NCBI RefSeq assembly: GCF_051020975.1
Contig: NC_135032.1
Span: forward strand, 3,968,001 to 4,032,000
Direction: 5' to 3'
From: Osmia lignaria lignaria
Taxonomy: Eukaryota; Arthropoda; Insecta; Hymenoptera; Megachilidae
Length of the DNA: 64,000 nt
A program made the translations under genes and the position numbers. Shown here in pieces: positions 36,062-48,938 of this stretch; the first letter of the stretch is position 1; each line of letters begins with the position of its first letter. The notes beneath the pieces were generated by a model, which worked only from the letters and a program-made list of their open reading frames with translations, did no database searches and was not told where the DNA came from.

Positions 36062-39000
36062 CTAATCAGAAAATATCATAGAAGATAAAAAGTAGGAAAC
36101 TTAATTCTCTACAAAAAAGTCTCTTAACATTTTCCCATAGCTGGCATCGTTTCCGAGATATTTGCAGATTTATCTCAAGGGAAGGGGCCTGACGGACATA
36201 TTCCGAGATATTTCTTCTTCTTGTTGTTCCTCTTCTGCACAGGTAAGCTGGAAGTGGCATTTGCAGCTCGCAATAGTGCAGAGTTATCTCAAAGAAAGAG
36301 GCCACGGTGTTTCTGCACCTCTATTATGTTGTCGCAGCTTCGGAACTTTTAAATATCTTGATATATCTCGAGAACTACGCATCTGATCAAAAAATATCAT
36401 AGAACATAAAAAGTAGGAAACTTAATTCTCTACAAAAAAGTCTCTTAACATTTTGCCATAGCTCGCTTCGTTTCCGAGATATTTGCAGATTTATCTCAAG
36501 GGAAGGGGCCTAAGGGACATATTTCCAGATATTTCTTCTTCTTGTTGTTCTTCTTCTGCACAGCTAAACTGGAAGTGGCTTTTCCAGCTCGCAGTAGTGC
36601 AGAGTTATCTCAAAGAAAGGGGCCACGGTGTTTCTGTATCTCTATTATGTTGGTGCGGCTTCGGAACTTTTAAATATCCTGATATATCTCGAGAACTACG
36701 CATCTGATCAAAAAATATCATAGAACATAAAAAGTAGGAAACTCAATTCTCTATAAAAAAGGTCTCTTAACATTTTCCCATAGCTGGCATCGTTTCCGAG
36801 ATATTTGCAGATTTATCTCAAGGGAAGGGGCCTGACGGACATATTCCGAGATATTTCTTCTTCTTGTTGTTCCTCTTCTGCACAGCTAAGCTGGAAGTGG
36901 CATTTCCAACTCGCAATAGTGCAGAGTTATCTCGAAGAGAGGGGCCACGGTGTTTCTGTATCTCTATTATGTTGGTGCGGCTTCGGAACTTTTAAATATC
37001 TTGATATATCTCGAGAACTACGCGTCTGATCAAAAAATATCATAGAACATGAATTGTAGGAAACATAATTATCTACAAAAAAGGTCTCTTAACATTTTGC
37101 CATAGCTCACTTCGTTTCCGAGATATTTGCAGATATATCTCAAGGGAAGGGGCCTGACGGACATATTTCGAGATATTTCTTCTTCTTGTTGTTCTTCTTC
37201 TGCACAGCTAAGCTGGAAGTGGCATTTGCAGCTCGCAATTGTGCAGAGTTATCTCAAAGAGTGGGGCCACGGTGTTTCTGTATCTCTATTATGTTGGTGC
37301 GGCTTCGGAACTTTTAAATATCTTGATATATCTCGAGAACTACGAATCTGGTCAGAAAATATCATAGAAGATAAAAAGTAGGAAACTTAATTCTCTACAA
37401 AAAAGGTCTCTTAACATTTTGCCATAGCTCGCTTCGTTTCCGAGATATTTGCAGATTTATCTCAAGGTAAGGGGCCTGACGGACATATTTCGAGATATTT
37501 CTTCCTCTTGTTGTTCTTCTTCTGCACAGCTAAGCTGGAAGTGGCATTTGCAGCTCGCAATAGTGCATAGTTATCTGAAAGAAAGGGGCCACGGTGTTTC
37601 TGTATCTCTATTATGTTGGTGCGGCTTCGGAACTTTTAAATATCTCGATATATCTCGAAAACTACGCTTCTGATCAAAAAACATCATAGAACATAAATTG
37701 TAGGAAACATAATTCTCTACAAAAAAGGTCTCTTAACATTTTGCCATAGCTCGCTTTGTTTCCGAGATATTTGCAGATATATCTCAAGGGAAGGGGCCTG
37801 ACGGACATATTCCGAGATATTTCTTCATCTTGTTGTTCCTCTTCTGCACAGCTAAGCTGGAAGTGGCATTTGCAGCTCGCAATAGTGCGGAGTTATCTCA
37901 AAGAAAGAGGCCACGGTGTTTCTGTATCTCTATTATGTTGGTGCGGCTTCGGAACTTTTAAATATCTTGATATATCTCGAGAACTACGAATCTGGTCAGA
38001 AAATATCATAGAAGATAAAAAGTAGGAAACTTAATTCTCTACAAAAAAGGTCTCTTAACATTTTGCCATAGCTCGCTTCGTTTCCGAGATATTTGCAGAT
38101 TTATCTCGAGGGAAGGGGCCTGACGGACATATTTCGAGATATTTCTTCTTCTTGTTGTTCTTCTTCTGCACAGCTAAGCTGGAAGTGGCATTTGCAGCTC
38201 GCAATAGTGCATAGTTATCTGAAAGAAAGGGGCCACGGTGTTTCTGTATCTCTATTATGTTGGTGCGGCTTCGGAACTTTTAAATATCTCAATATATCTC
38301 GAAAACTACGCTTCTGATCAAAAAATATCATAGAACATAAATTGTAGGAAACATAATTTATTACAAAAAAGGTCTCTCAACATTTTGCCATAGCTCGCTT
38401 CGTTTCCGAGATATTTGCAGATTCAGCTCAAAGGAACTGGCCTGACGGACATATTTCGAGATATTTCTTCTTCTTGTTGTTCTTCCTCTGCACAGCTAAG
38501 CTGGAAGTGGCATTTGCAGCTCGCAAAAGTGCAGAGTTATCTCAAAGAAAGGGGCCACGGTGTTTCTGAATCTCTATTATGTTGGTGCGGCTTCGGAACG
38601 TTTAAATATCTTGATATATCTCGAGAACTACGCATCTGATCAAAAAATATCATAGAACATAAAAAGTAGGCAACTTAATTCTCTACAAAAAAGGTCTCTT
38701 ATCATTTTGCCATAGCTCTCTTCGTTTCCGAGATATTTGCAGATTTATCTCAAGGGAAGGGGCCTGACGGACATATTTCGAGATATTTCTTCTTCTTGTT
38801 GTTCTTCTTCTGCACAGCTAAGCTGGAAGTGGCATTTACAGCTCGCAATAGTGCAGAGTTATCTCAAAGAAAGGGGCCACGGTGTTTCTGTATCTCTATT
38901 ATGTTGGTGCGGCTTCGGAACTTTTAAATATCTTGATATATCTCGAGAACTATGCATCTGATCAAAAAATATCATAGAACATAAAAAGTAGGAAACTCAA

Positions 39001-42000
39001 TTCTCTACAAAAAAGGTCTCTTAACATTTTGCCATAGCTCGCTTCGTTTCCGAGATATTTGCAGATTTATCTCAAGGGAAGGGGCCTAACGGACATATTT
39101 CGTGATATTTCTTCTTCTTGTTGTTCTTCTTCTGCACAGCTAAGCTGGAAGTGGCATTTGCAGCTCGCAATAGTGCAGAGTTATCTCAAAGAAAGAGGCC
39201 ACGGTGTTTCTGCACCTCTATTATGTTGGTGCAGCTTCGGAACTTTTAAATATCTTGATATATCTCGAGAACTACGCATCTGATCAAAAAATATCATAGA
39301 ACATAAAAAGTAGGAAACTGAATTGTCTACAAATAAGGTCTCTTAACATTTTGGCATAGCTCGCTTCTTTCCGAGATACTTGCCGATTTATCTCAAGGGA
39401 AGGGGCCTGACGGACATATTTCGAGATATTTCTTCCTCTTGTTGTTCTTCTTCTGCACAGCTAAGCTGGAAGTGGCATTTGCAGCTCGCAATAGTGCAGA
39501 GTTATCTGAAAGAAAGGGGCCACGGTGTTTCTGTATCTCTATTATGTTGGTGCGGCTTCGGAACTTTTAAATATCTCAATATATCTCGAAAACTACGCTT
39601 CTGATCAAAAAATATCATAGAACATAAATTGTAGGAAACATAATTCATTACAAAAAAGGTCTCTCAACCTTTTGCCATAGCTCGCTTCGTTTCCGAGATA
39701 TTTGCAGATTCACCTCAAAGGAACTGGCCTGACGGACATATTTCGAGATATTTCTTCTTCTTGTTGTTCTTCTTCTGCACAGCTAAACCGGAAGTGGCAT
39801 TTCCAGCTCGCAATAGTGCAGAGTTATCTCAAAGAGAGGGGCCACGGTGTTTCTGTATCTCTATTATGTTGGTGCGGCTTCGGAACTTTTAAATATCTCG
39901 ATATATCTCGAAAACTACGCTTCTGATCAAAAAATATCATAGAACATAAATTGTAGGAAACATAATTCTCTACAAAAAAGGTCTCTTAAAAGCTTGCCAT
40001 AGCTCGCTTCGTTTCCGAGATATTTGCAGATATATCTCAAGGGAAGGGGCCTGACGGACATATTTCGAGATATTTCTTCTTCTTGTTGTTCTTCTTCTGC
40101 ACAGCTAAGCTGGAAGTGGCATTTACAGCTCGCAATAGTGCATAGTTATCTGAAAGAAAGGGGCCACGGTGTTTCTGTATCTCTATTATGTTGATGCGGA
40201 TTCGGAACTTTTAAATATCTTGATATATCTCGAGAACTACGCATCTGATCAAAAAATATCATACAAGATAAAAAGTAGGAAACTTAATTCTCTACAAAAA
40301 AGGTTTCTTAACATTTTCCCATAGCTGGCATCGTTTCCGAGATATTTGCAGATTTATCTCAAGGGAAGGGGCCTGACGGACATATTCCGAGATATTTCTT
40401 CTTCTTGTTGTTCCTCTTCTGCACAGCTAAGCTGGAAGTGGCATTTGCAGCTCGCAATAGTGCAGAGTTATCTCAAAGAAAGAGGCCACGGTGTTTCTGC
40501 ACCTCTATTATGTTGGTGCAGCTTCGGAACTTTTAAATATCTTGATATATCTCGAGAACTACGCATCTGATCAAAAAATATCATAGAACATAAAAAGTAG
40601 GAAACTTAATTGTCTACAAATAAGGTCTCTTAACATTTTGGCATAGCTCGCTTCTTTCCGAGATACTTGCCGATTTATCTCAAGGGAAGGGGCCTGACGG
40701 ACATATTTCGAGATATTTCTTCCTCTTGTTGTTCTTCTTCTGCACAGCTAAGCTGGAAGTGGCATTTGCAGCTCGCAATAGTGCAGAGTTATCTCAAAGA
40801 GAGGGGCCACGGTGTTTCTGTATCTCTATTATGTTGGTGCGGCTTCGGAACTTTTAAATATCTTGATATATCTCGAGAACTACGAATCTGGTCAGAAAAT
40901 ATCATAGAAGATAAAAAGTAGGAAACTTAATTCTCTACAAAAACGGTCTCTTAACATTTTGCCATAGCTCGCTTCGTTTCCGAGATATTTGCAGATTTAT
41001 CTCAAGGTAAGGGGCCTGACGGACATATTTCGAGATATTTCTTCTTCTTGTTGTTCTTCTTCTGCACAGCTAAGCTGGAAGTGGCATTTGCAGCTCGCAA
41101 TAGTGCATAGTTATCTGAAAGAAAGGGGCCACGGTGTTTCTGTATCTCTATTATGTTGGTGCGGCTTCGGAACTTTTAAATATCTCGATATATCTCGAAA
41201 ACTACGCTTCTGATCAAAAAATATCATAGAACATAAATTGTAGGAAACATAATTCTCTACAAAAAAGGTCTCTTAACATTTTGCCATAGCTCGCTTTGTT
41301 TCCGAGATATTTGCAGATATATCTCAAGGGAAGGGGCCCGACGGACATATTTCGAGATATTTCTTCTTCTTGTTGTTCCTCTTCTGCACAGCTAAGCTGG
41401 AAGTGGCATTTACAGCTCGCAATAGTGCAGAGTTATCTCAAAGAAAGGGGCCACGGCGTTTCTGTATCTCTATTATGTTGGTGCGGCTTCGGAACTTTTA
41501 AATATCTTGATATATCTCGAGAACTACGCATCTGATCAAAAAATATCATAGAAGATAAAAAGTAGGAAACTTAATCCTCTACAAAAAAGGTTTCTTAACA
41601 TTTTCCCATAGCTGGCATCGTTTCCGAGATATTTGCAGATTTATCTCAAGGGAAGGGGCCTGACGGACATATTCCGAGATATTTCTTCTTCTTGTTGTTC
41701 CTCTTCTGCACAGCTAAGCTGGAAGTGGCATTTGCAGCTCGCAATAGTGCAGAGTTATCTCAAAGAAAGAGGCCACGGTGTTTCTGCACCTCTATTATGT
41801 TGGTGCAGCTTCGGAACTTTTAAATATCTTGATATATCTCGAGAACTACGCATCTGATCAAAAAATATCATAGAACATAAAAAGTAGGAAACTTAATTGT
41901 CTACAAATAAGGTCTCTTAACATTTTGGCATAGCTCGCTTCGTTTCCGAGATATTTGCAGATTTATCTCAAGGGAAGGGGGCTGACGGACATATTTCGAG

Positions 42001-45000
42001 ATATTTCTTCTTCTTGTTGTTCTTCTTCTGCACAGCTAAGCTGGAAGTGGCATTTGCAGCTCGCAATAGTGCAGAGTCATCTCAAAGAAACGGGCCACGG
42101 TGTTTCTGTATCTCTATTATGTTGGTGCGGCTTCTTAACTTTTAAATATCCTGATATATCTCGAGAACTACGCATCTGATCAAAAAATATCATAGAACAT
42201 AAAAAGTAGGAAACTCAATTCTCTACAAAAAAGGTCTCTTAACATTTTGCAATAGCTCGCTTCGTTTCCGAGATATTTGCAGATTTATCTCAAGGGAAGG
42301 GGCCTGACGGACATATTTCGAGATATTTCTTCTTCTTGTTGTTCTTCTTCTGCACAGCTAAGCTGGAAGTGGCATTTGCAGCTCGCAATAGTGCAGAGTT
42401 ATCTCAAAGAAAGGGGCCACGGTGTTTCTGTATCTCTATTATGTTGGTGCGGCTTCGGAACTTTTAAATATCTTGATATATCTCGAGAACTACGCATCTG
42501 ATCAAAAAATAGCATAGAAGATAAAAAGTAGGAAACTTAATTCTCTACAAAAAAGGTCTCTTAACATTTTCCCATAGCTGGCATCGTTTCCGAGATATTT
42601 GCAGATTTATCTCAAGGGAAGGGGCCTGACGGACATATTTCGAGATATTTCTTCTTCTTGTTGTTCTTCTTCTGCACAGCTAAGCTGGAAGTGGCATTTG
42701 CAGCTCGAAATAGTGCAGAGTTATCTCAAAGAAAGGGGCCACGGTGTTTCTGTATCTCTATTATGTTGGTGCGGCTTCGGAACTTTTAAATATCTTGATA
42801 TATCTCGAGAACTACGCCTCTGATCGAAAAATATCATAGAGCATAAAAAGTAGGAAACTTAATTCGCTACAAAAAAGGTCTCTTAACGTTTTGCAATAGC
42901 TCGCTTCGTTTCCGAGATATTTGCAGATTTATCTCAAGGGAAGGGGCCTGACGGACATACTTCCAGATATTTCTTCTTCTTGTTGTTCTTCTTCTGCACA
43001 GCTAAGCTGGAAGTGGCATTTGCAGCTCGCAATAGTGCAGAGTTATCTCAAAGAAAGGGGCCACGGTGTTTCTGTATCTCTATTATGTTGGTGCGGCTTC
43101 GGAACTTTTAAATATCTCGATATATCTCGAAAACTACGCTTCTGATCAAAAAATATCAGAGAACGTAAATTGTAGGAAACATAATTCTCTACAAAAAAGG
43201 TCTCTTAACATTTTGCCATAGCTCGCTTCGTTTCCGAGATATTTGCAGATTTATCCCAAGGGAAGGGGCCTGACGGACATATTTCGAGATATTTCTTCTT
43301 CTTGTTGTTCTTCTTCTGCACAGCTAAGCTGGGAGTGGCATTTGCCGCGCGCAATAGTGCAGAGTTATCTCAAAGAAAGGGGCCACGGTGTTTCTGTATC
43401 TCTATTATGTTGGTGCGGCTTCGGAACTTTTAAATATCTTGATATATCTCGAGAACTACGCATCTGTTCAAAAAATATCATAGAACATAAAAAGTAGGAA
43501 TCCTAATTTTCTACAAAAAAGGTCTCTTAACATTTTGCCGTAGCTCGCTTCGTTTCCGAGATATTTGCAGATTTATCTCAAGGGAAGGGGCCTGACGGAC
43601 ATATTTCCAGATATTTCTTCTTCTTGTTGTTCTTCTTCTGCACAGCTAAGCTGGAAGTGGCATTTGCAGCTCGCAATAGTGCAGAGTTATCTCAAAGAAA
43701 GGGGCCACGGTGTTTCTGTATCTCTATTATGTTGTTGCGGCTTCGGAACTTTTAAATATCTTGATATATCTCGAGAACTACGCATCTGATCAAAAAATAT
43801 CATAGAAGATAAAAAGTAGGAAACTTAATCCTCTACAAAAAAGGTTTCTTAACATTTTCCCATAGCTGGCATCGTTTCCGAGATATTTGCAGATTTATCT
43901 CAAGGGAAGGGGCCTGACGGACATATTCCGAGATATTTCTTCTTCTTGTTGTTCCTCTTCTGCACAGCTAAGCTGGAAGTGGCATTTGCAGCTCGCAATA
44001 GTGCAGAGTTATCTCAAAGAAAGAGGCCACGGTGTTTCGGCACCTCTATTATGTTGGTGCAGCTTCGGAACTTTTAAATATCTTGATATATCTCGAGAAC
44101 TACGCATCTGATCAAAAAATATCATAGAACATAAAAAGTAGGAAACTTAATTGTCTACAAATAAGGTCTCTTAACATTTTGGCATAGCTCGCTTCGTTTC
44201 CGAGATATTTGCAGATTTATCTCAAGGGAAGGGGCCTGACGGACATATTTCGAGATATTTCTTCTTCTTGTTGTTCTTCTTCTGCACAGCTAAGCTGGAA
44301 GTGGCATTTGCAGCTCGCAATAGTGCAGAGTTATCTCAAAGAAAGGGGCCACGGTGTTTCTGTACCTCTATTATGTTGGTGCAGCTTCGGAGCTTTTAAA
44401 TATCTTGATATATCTCGAGAACTACGCATCTGATCAAAAAATATCATACAACATAAAAAGTAGGAAACTTAATTCTCTACAAAAAAGGTCTCTTAACATT
44501 TTGCCGTAGCTCGCTTCGTTTCCGAGATATTTGCAGATTTATCTCAAGGGAAGGGGCCTGACGGACATATTTCCAGATATTTCTTCTTCTTGTTGTTCTT
44601 CTTCTGCACAGCTAAGCTGGAAGTGGCATTTGCAGCTCGCAATAGTGCAGAGTTATCTCAAAGAAAGGGGCCACGGTGTTTCTGTATCTCTATTATGTTG
44701 TTGCGGCTTCGGAACTTTTAAATATCTTGATATATCTCGAGAACTACGCATCTGATCAAAAAATATCATAGAACATAAAAAGTAGGAAACTTAATTCTCT
44801 ACAAAAAAGGTCTCTTAACGTTTTGCAATAGCTCGCTTCGTTTCCGAGATGTTTGCAGATTTATCTCAAGGGAAGGGGCCTGACGGACATATTTCGAGAT
44901 ATTTCTTCTTCTTGTTGTTCTTCTTCTGCACAGCTAAGCTGGAAGTGGCATTTGCAGCTCGCAATAGTGCAGAGTTATCTCAAAGAAAGGGGCCACGGTG

Positions 45001-47328
45001 TTTCTGTATCTCTATTATGTTGGTGCGGCTTCGGAACTTTTAAATATCTTGATATATCTCGAGAACTACGCATCTGATCAAAAAATATCGTAGAACATAA
45101 AAAGTAGGAAACTTAATTCTCTACAAATAAGGTCTCTTAACATTTTGCCATAGCTCGCTTGGTTTCCGAGATATTTGCAGATTTATCTCAAGGGAAGGGG
45201 CCTGAGGGACATATTTCGAGATATTTCTTCTTCTTGTTGTTCTTCTTCTGCACAGCTAAGCTGGAAGTGGCATTTGCAGGTCGCAATAGTGCAGAGTTAT
45301 CTCAAAGAAAGGGGCCACGGTGTTTCTGTATCTCTATTATGTTGGTGCGGCTTCGGAACTTTTAAATATCTTGATATATCTCGAGAACTACGCATCTGAT
45401 CAAAAAATATCATAGAACATAAAAAGTAGGAAACTTAATTCTCTACAAAAAAGGTCTCTTAACGTTTTGCAATAGCTCGCTTCGTTTCCGAGATATTTGC
45501 AGATTTATCTCAAGGGAAGGGGCCTGACGGACATATTTCGAGATATTTCTTCTTCTTGTTGTTCTTCTTCTGCACAGCTAAGCTGGAAGTGGCATTTGCA
45601 GCTCGCAATAGTGCAGAGTTATCTCAAAGAAAGGGGCCACGGTGTTTCTGTATCTCTATTATGTTGGTGCGGCTTCGGAACTTTTAAATATCTTGATATA
45701 TCTCGAGAACTACGCATCTGTTCAAAAAATATCATAGAACATAAAAAGTAGGAATCCTAATTTTCTACAAAAAAGGTCTCTTAACATTTTGCCGTAGCTC
45801 GCTTCGTTTCCGAGATATTTGCAGATTTATCTCAAGGGAAGGGGCCTGACGGACATATTTCCAGATATTTGTTCTTCTTGTTGTTCTTCTTCTGCACAGC
45901 TAAGCTGGAAGTGGCATTTGCAGCTCGCAATAGTGCAGAGTTATCTCAAAGAAAGGGGCCACGGTGTTTCTGTATCTCTATTATGTTGGTGCGGCTTCGG
46001 AACTTTTAAATATCTTGATATATCTCGAGAACTACGCATCTGATCAAAAAATATCATAGAACATAAAAAGTAGGAAACTTAATTCTCTACAAAAAAGGTC
46101 TCTTAACATTTTGCCATAGCTCGCTTCGTTTCTGAGATATTTGCAGATTTATCTCACGGGAAGGGGCCTGACGGAAATATTTCGAGATATTTCTTCTTCT
46201 TGTTGTTCTTCTTCTGCACAGCTAAGCTGGAAGTAGCATTTACAGCTCGCAATAGTGCAGAGTTATCTCAAAGAAAGGGGCCACGGTGTTTCTGTATCTC
46301 TATTTTGTTGGTGCGGCTTCGGAACTTTTAAATATCTCGATATATCTCGAAAACTACGCTTCTGATCAAAAAATATCATAGAACATAAATTGTAGGAAAC
46401 ATAATTCTCTACAAAAAAGGTCTCTTAACATTTTGCCATAGCTCGCTTCGTTTCCGAGATATTTGCAGATATATCTCAAGGGAAGGGGCCTGACGGACAT
46501 ATTTCGAGATATTTCTTCTTCTTGTTGTTCTTCTTCTGCACAGCTAAGCTGGAAGTAGCATTTACAGCTCGCAATAGTGCAGAGTTATCTCAAAGAAAGG
46601 GGCCGCGGTGTTTCTGTATCTCTATTATGTTGGTGCGGCTTCGGAACTTTTAAATATCTTGATATATCTCGAGAACTACGCATCTGATCAAAAAATATCA
46701 TAGAACATAAAAAGTAGGAAACTTAATTCTCTACAAAAAAGGTCTCTCAACATTTTGCCGCAGCTCGCTTCGTTTCCGAGATATTTGCAGATTTATCTCA
46801 AGGGAAGTGGCCTGACGGACATATTTCGAGATATTTCTTCTTCTTGTTGTTCTTCTTCTGCACAGCTAAGCTGGAAGTGGCATTTGCGGCTCGCACTAGT
46901 GCAGAGTTATCTCAAAGAAAGGGGCCACGGTGTTTCTGTATCTCTATTATGTTGGTGCGGCTTCGGAACTTTTAAATATCTTGATATATCTCGAGAACTA
47001 CGCATCTGATCCAAAAATATCATAGAACATAAATAGTAGGAAACTTAATTCTCCACAAAAAAGGTCTCTCAACATTTTGCCATAGCTCGCTTCGTTTCCG
47101 AGATATTTGCAGATTTAGCTCAAGGGAAGGGGCCTGACGGACATATTTCCAGATATTTCTTCTTCTTGTTGTTCCTCTTCTGCACAGCTAAGCTGGAAGT
47201 GGCATTTGCAGGTCGCAATAGTGCAGAGTTATCTCAAAGAAAGGGGCCACGGTGTTTCTGTATCTCTATTATGTTGGTGCGGCTTCGGAACTTTTAAATA
47301 TCTCGATATATCTCGAAAACTACGCTTC
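36062..47328 (+). repeat. Irregular, more diverged middle section (35 monomers)
   Basis: Private substitutions are denser here and no long unit dominates. A CCCATAGCTGGCATCG variant appears for the first time near 36134 and is common from here rightwards. Monomers with TGCACCTCTATT sit at 36062, 38959, 40246 and 41533; spacing between the last three is 1287 bp. A monomer at 43787 has the related CGGCACCTC. About 37307-37790 parallels 40847-41330 at 3540 bp (GAATCTGGTCAG, AAGGTAAGG, CGCTTTGTTTCC). The 43143 and 45397 monomers match at 2254 bp (CATCTGTTCAAA then GTAGGAATCC). Four of the seven 321-bp spacings fall between about 35.8 and 40.7 kb. Confidence 0.8.
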
Positions 47329-48938
47329 TGATCAAAAAATATCAGAGAACGTAAATTGTAGGAAACATAATTCTCTACAAAAAAGGTCTCTTAACATTTT
47401 GCCATAGCTCGCTTCGTTTCCGAGATATTTGCAGATTTATCTCAAGGGAAGGGGCCTGACGGACATATTTCGAGATATTTCTTCTTCTTGTTGTTCTTCT
47501 TCTGCACAGCTAAGCTGGAAGTGGCATTTGCTGCGCGCAATAGTGCAGAGTTATCTCAAAGAAAGGGGCCACGGTGATTCTGTATCTCTATTATGTTGGT
47601 GCGGCTTCGGAACTTTTAAATATCTTGATATATCTCGAGAACTACGCATCTGATCAAGAAATATCATAAAACATAAAAAGTAGAAAACTTAATTCTCTAC
47701 AAAAAAGGTCTCTTAACATTTTCCCATAGCTGGCATCGTTTCCGAGATATTTGCAGATTTAGCTCAAGGGAAGGGGCCTGACGGACATATTCCGAGATAT
47801 TTCTTCTTCTTGTTGTTCTTCTTCTGCACAGCTAAGCTGGAAGTGGCATTTGCAGCTCGCAATAGTGCAGAGTTATCGCAAAGAAAGGGGCCACGGTGTT
47901 TCTGTATCTCTATTATGTTGGTGCGGCTTCGGAACTTTTAAATATCTTGATATATCTCGAGAACTACGCATCTGATCAAAAAATATCATAGAACATAAAA
48001 AGTAGGAAACCTAATTTTCTACAAAAAAGGTCTCTTAACATTTTGCCGTAGCTCGCTTCGTTTCCGAGATATTTGCAGATTTATCTCAAGGGAAGGGGCC
48101 TGACGGACATATTTCGAGATATTTCTTCTTCTTGTTGTTCTTCTTCTGCACAGCTAAGCTGGAAGTGGCATTTGCAGCGCGCAATAGTGCAGAGTTATCT
48201 CAAAGAAAGGGGCCACGGTGTTTCTGTATCTCTATTATGTTGGTGCGGCTTCGAAACTTTTAAATATCTTGATATATCTCGAGAACTACGCATCTGATCA
48301 AAAAATATCATAGAACATAAAAAGTAGGAAACTTAATTCTCTACAAAAAAGGTCTCTTAACATTTTCCCATAGCTGGCATCGTTTCCGAGATATTTGCAG
48401 ATTTAGCTCAAGGGAAGGGGCCTGACGGACATATTCCGAGATATTTCTTCTTCTTGTTGTTCTTCTTCTGCACAGCTAAGCTGGAAGTGGCATTTGCAGC
48501 TCGCAATAGTGCAGAGTTATCGCAAAGAAAGGGGCCACGGTGTTTCTGTATCTCTATTATGTTGGTGCGGCTTCGGAACTTTTAAATATCTTGATATATC
48601 TCGAGAACTACGCATCTGATCAAAAAATATCATAGAACATAAAAAGTAGGAAACCTAATTTTCTACAAAAAAGGTCTCTTAACATTTTGCCGTAGCTCGC
48701 TTCGTTTCCGAGATATTTGCAGATTTATCTCAAGGGAAGGGGCCTGACGGACATATTTCGAGATATTTCTTCTTCTTGTTGTTCTTCTTCTGCACAGCTA
48801 AGCTGGAAGTGGCATTTGCAGCGCGCAATAGTGCAGAGTTATCTCAAAGAAAGGGGCCACGGTGTTTCTGTATCTCTATTATGTTGGTGCGGCTTCGGAA
48901 CTTTTAAATATCTTGATATATCTCGAGAACTACGCATC
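47329..48938 (+). repeat. A-B-C-B-C block, dimeric order (5 monomers)
   Basis: My labels are: A has TTTGCTGCGCGC, CACGGTGATTCTG and GATCAAGAAATATC with GTAGAAAAC; B has CCCATAGCTGGCATCG, TTAGCTCAAG, ATTCCGAG and TTATCGCAAAG; C has GCCGTAGC and GCAGCGCGC. The B-C pair occurs twice at 644 bp. The first C has TTCGAAAC near 48251 and the second TTCGGAAC. This is the simplest local unit of the right-hand subfamily. Confidence 0.85.

Noticed and set aside
44849..45043. ATG-started small frame created by GAGATGTTTGCAG
   Set aside because: A single A-to-G change makes the ATG in one monomer; the rest is the ordinary alternate frame of the repeat.
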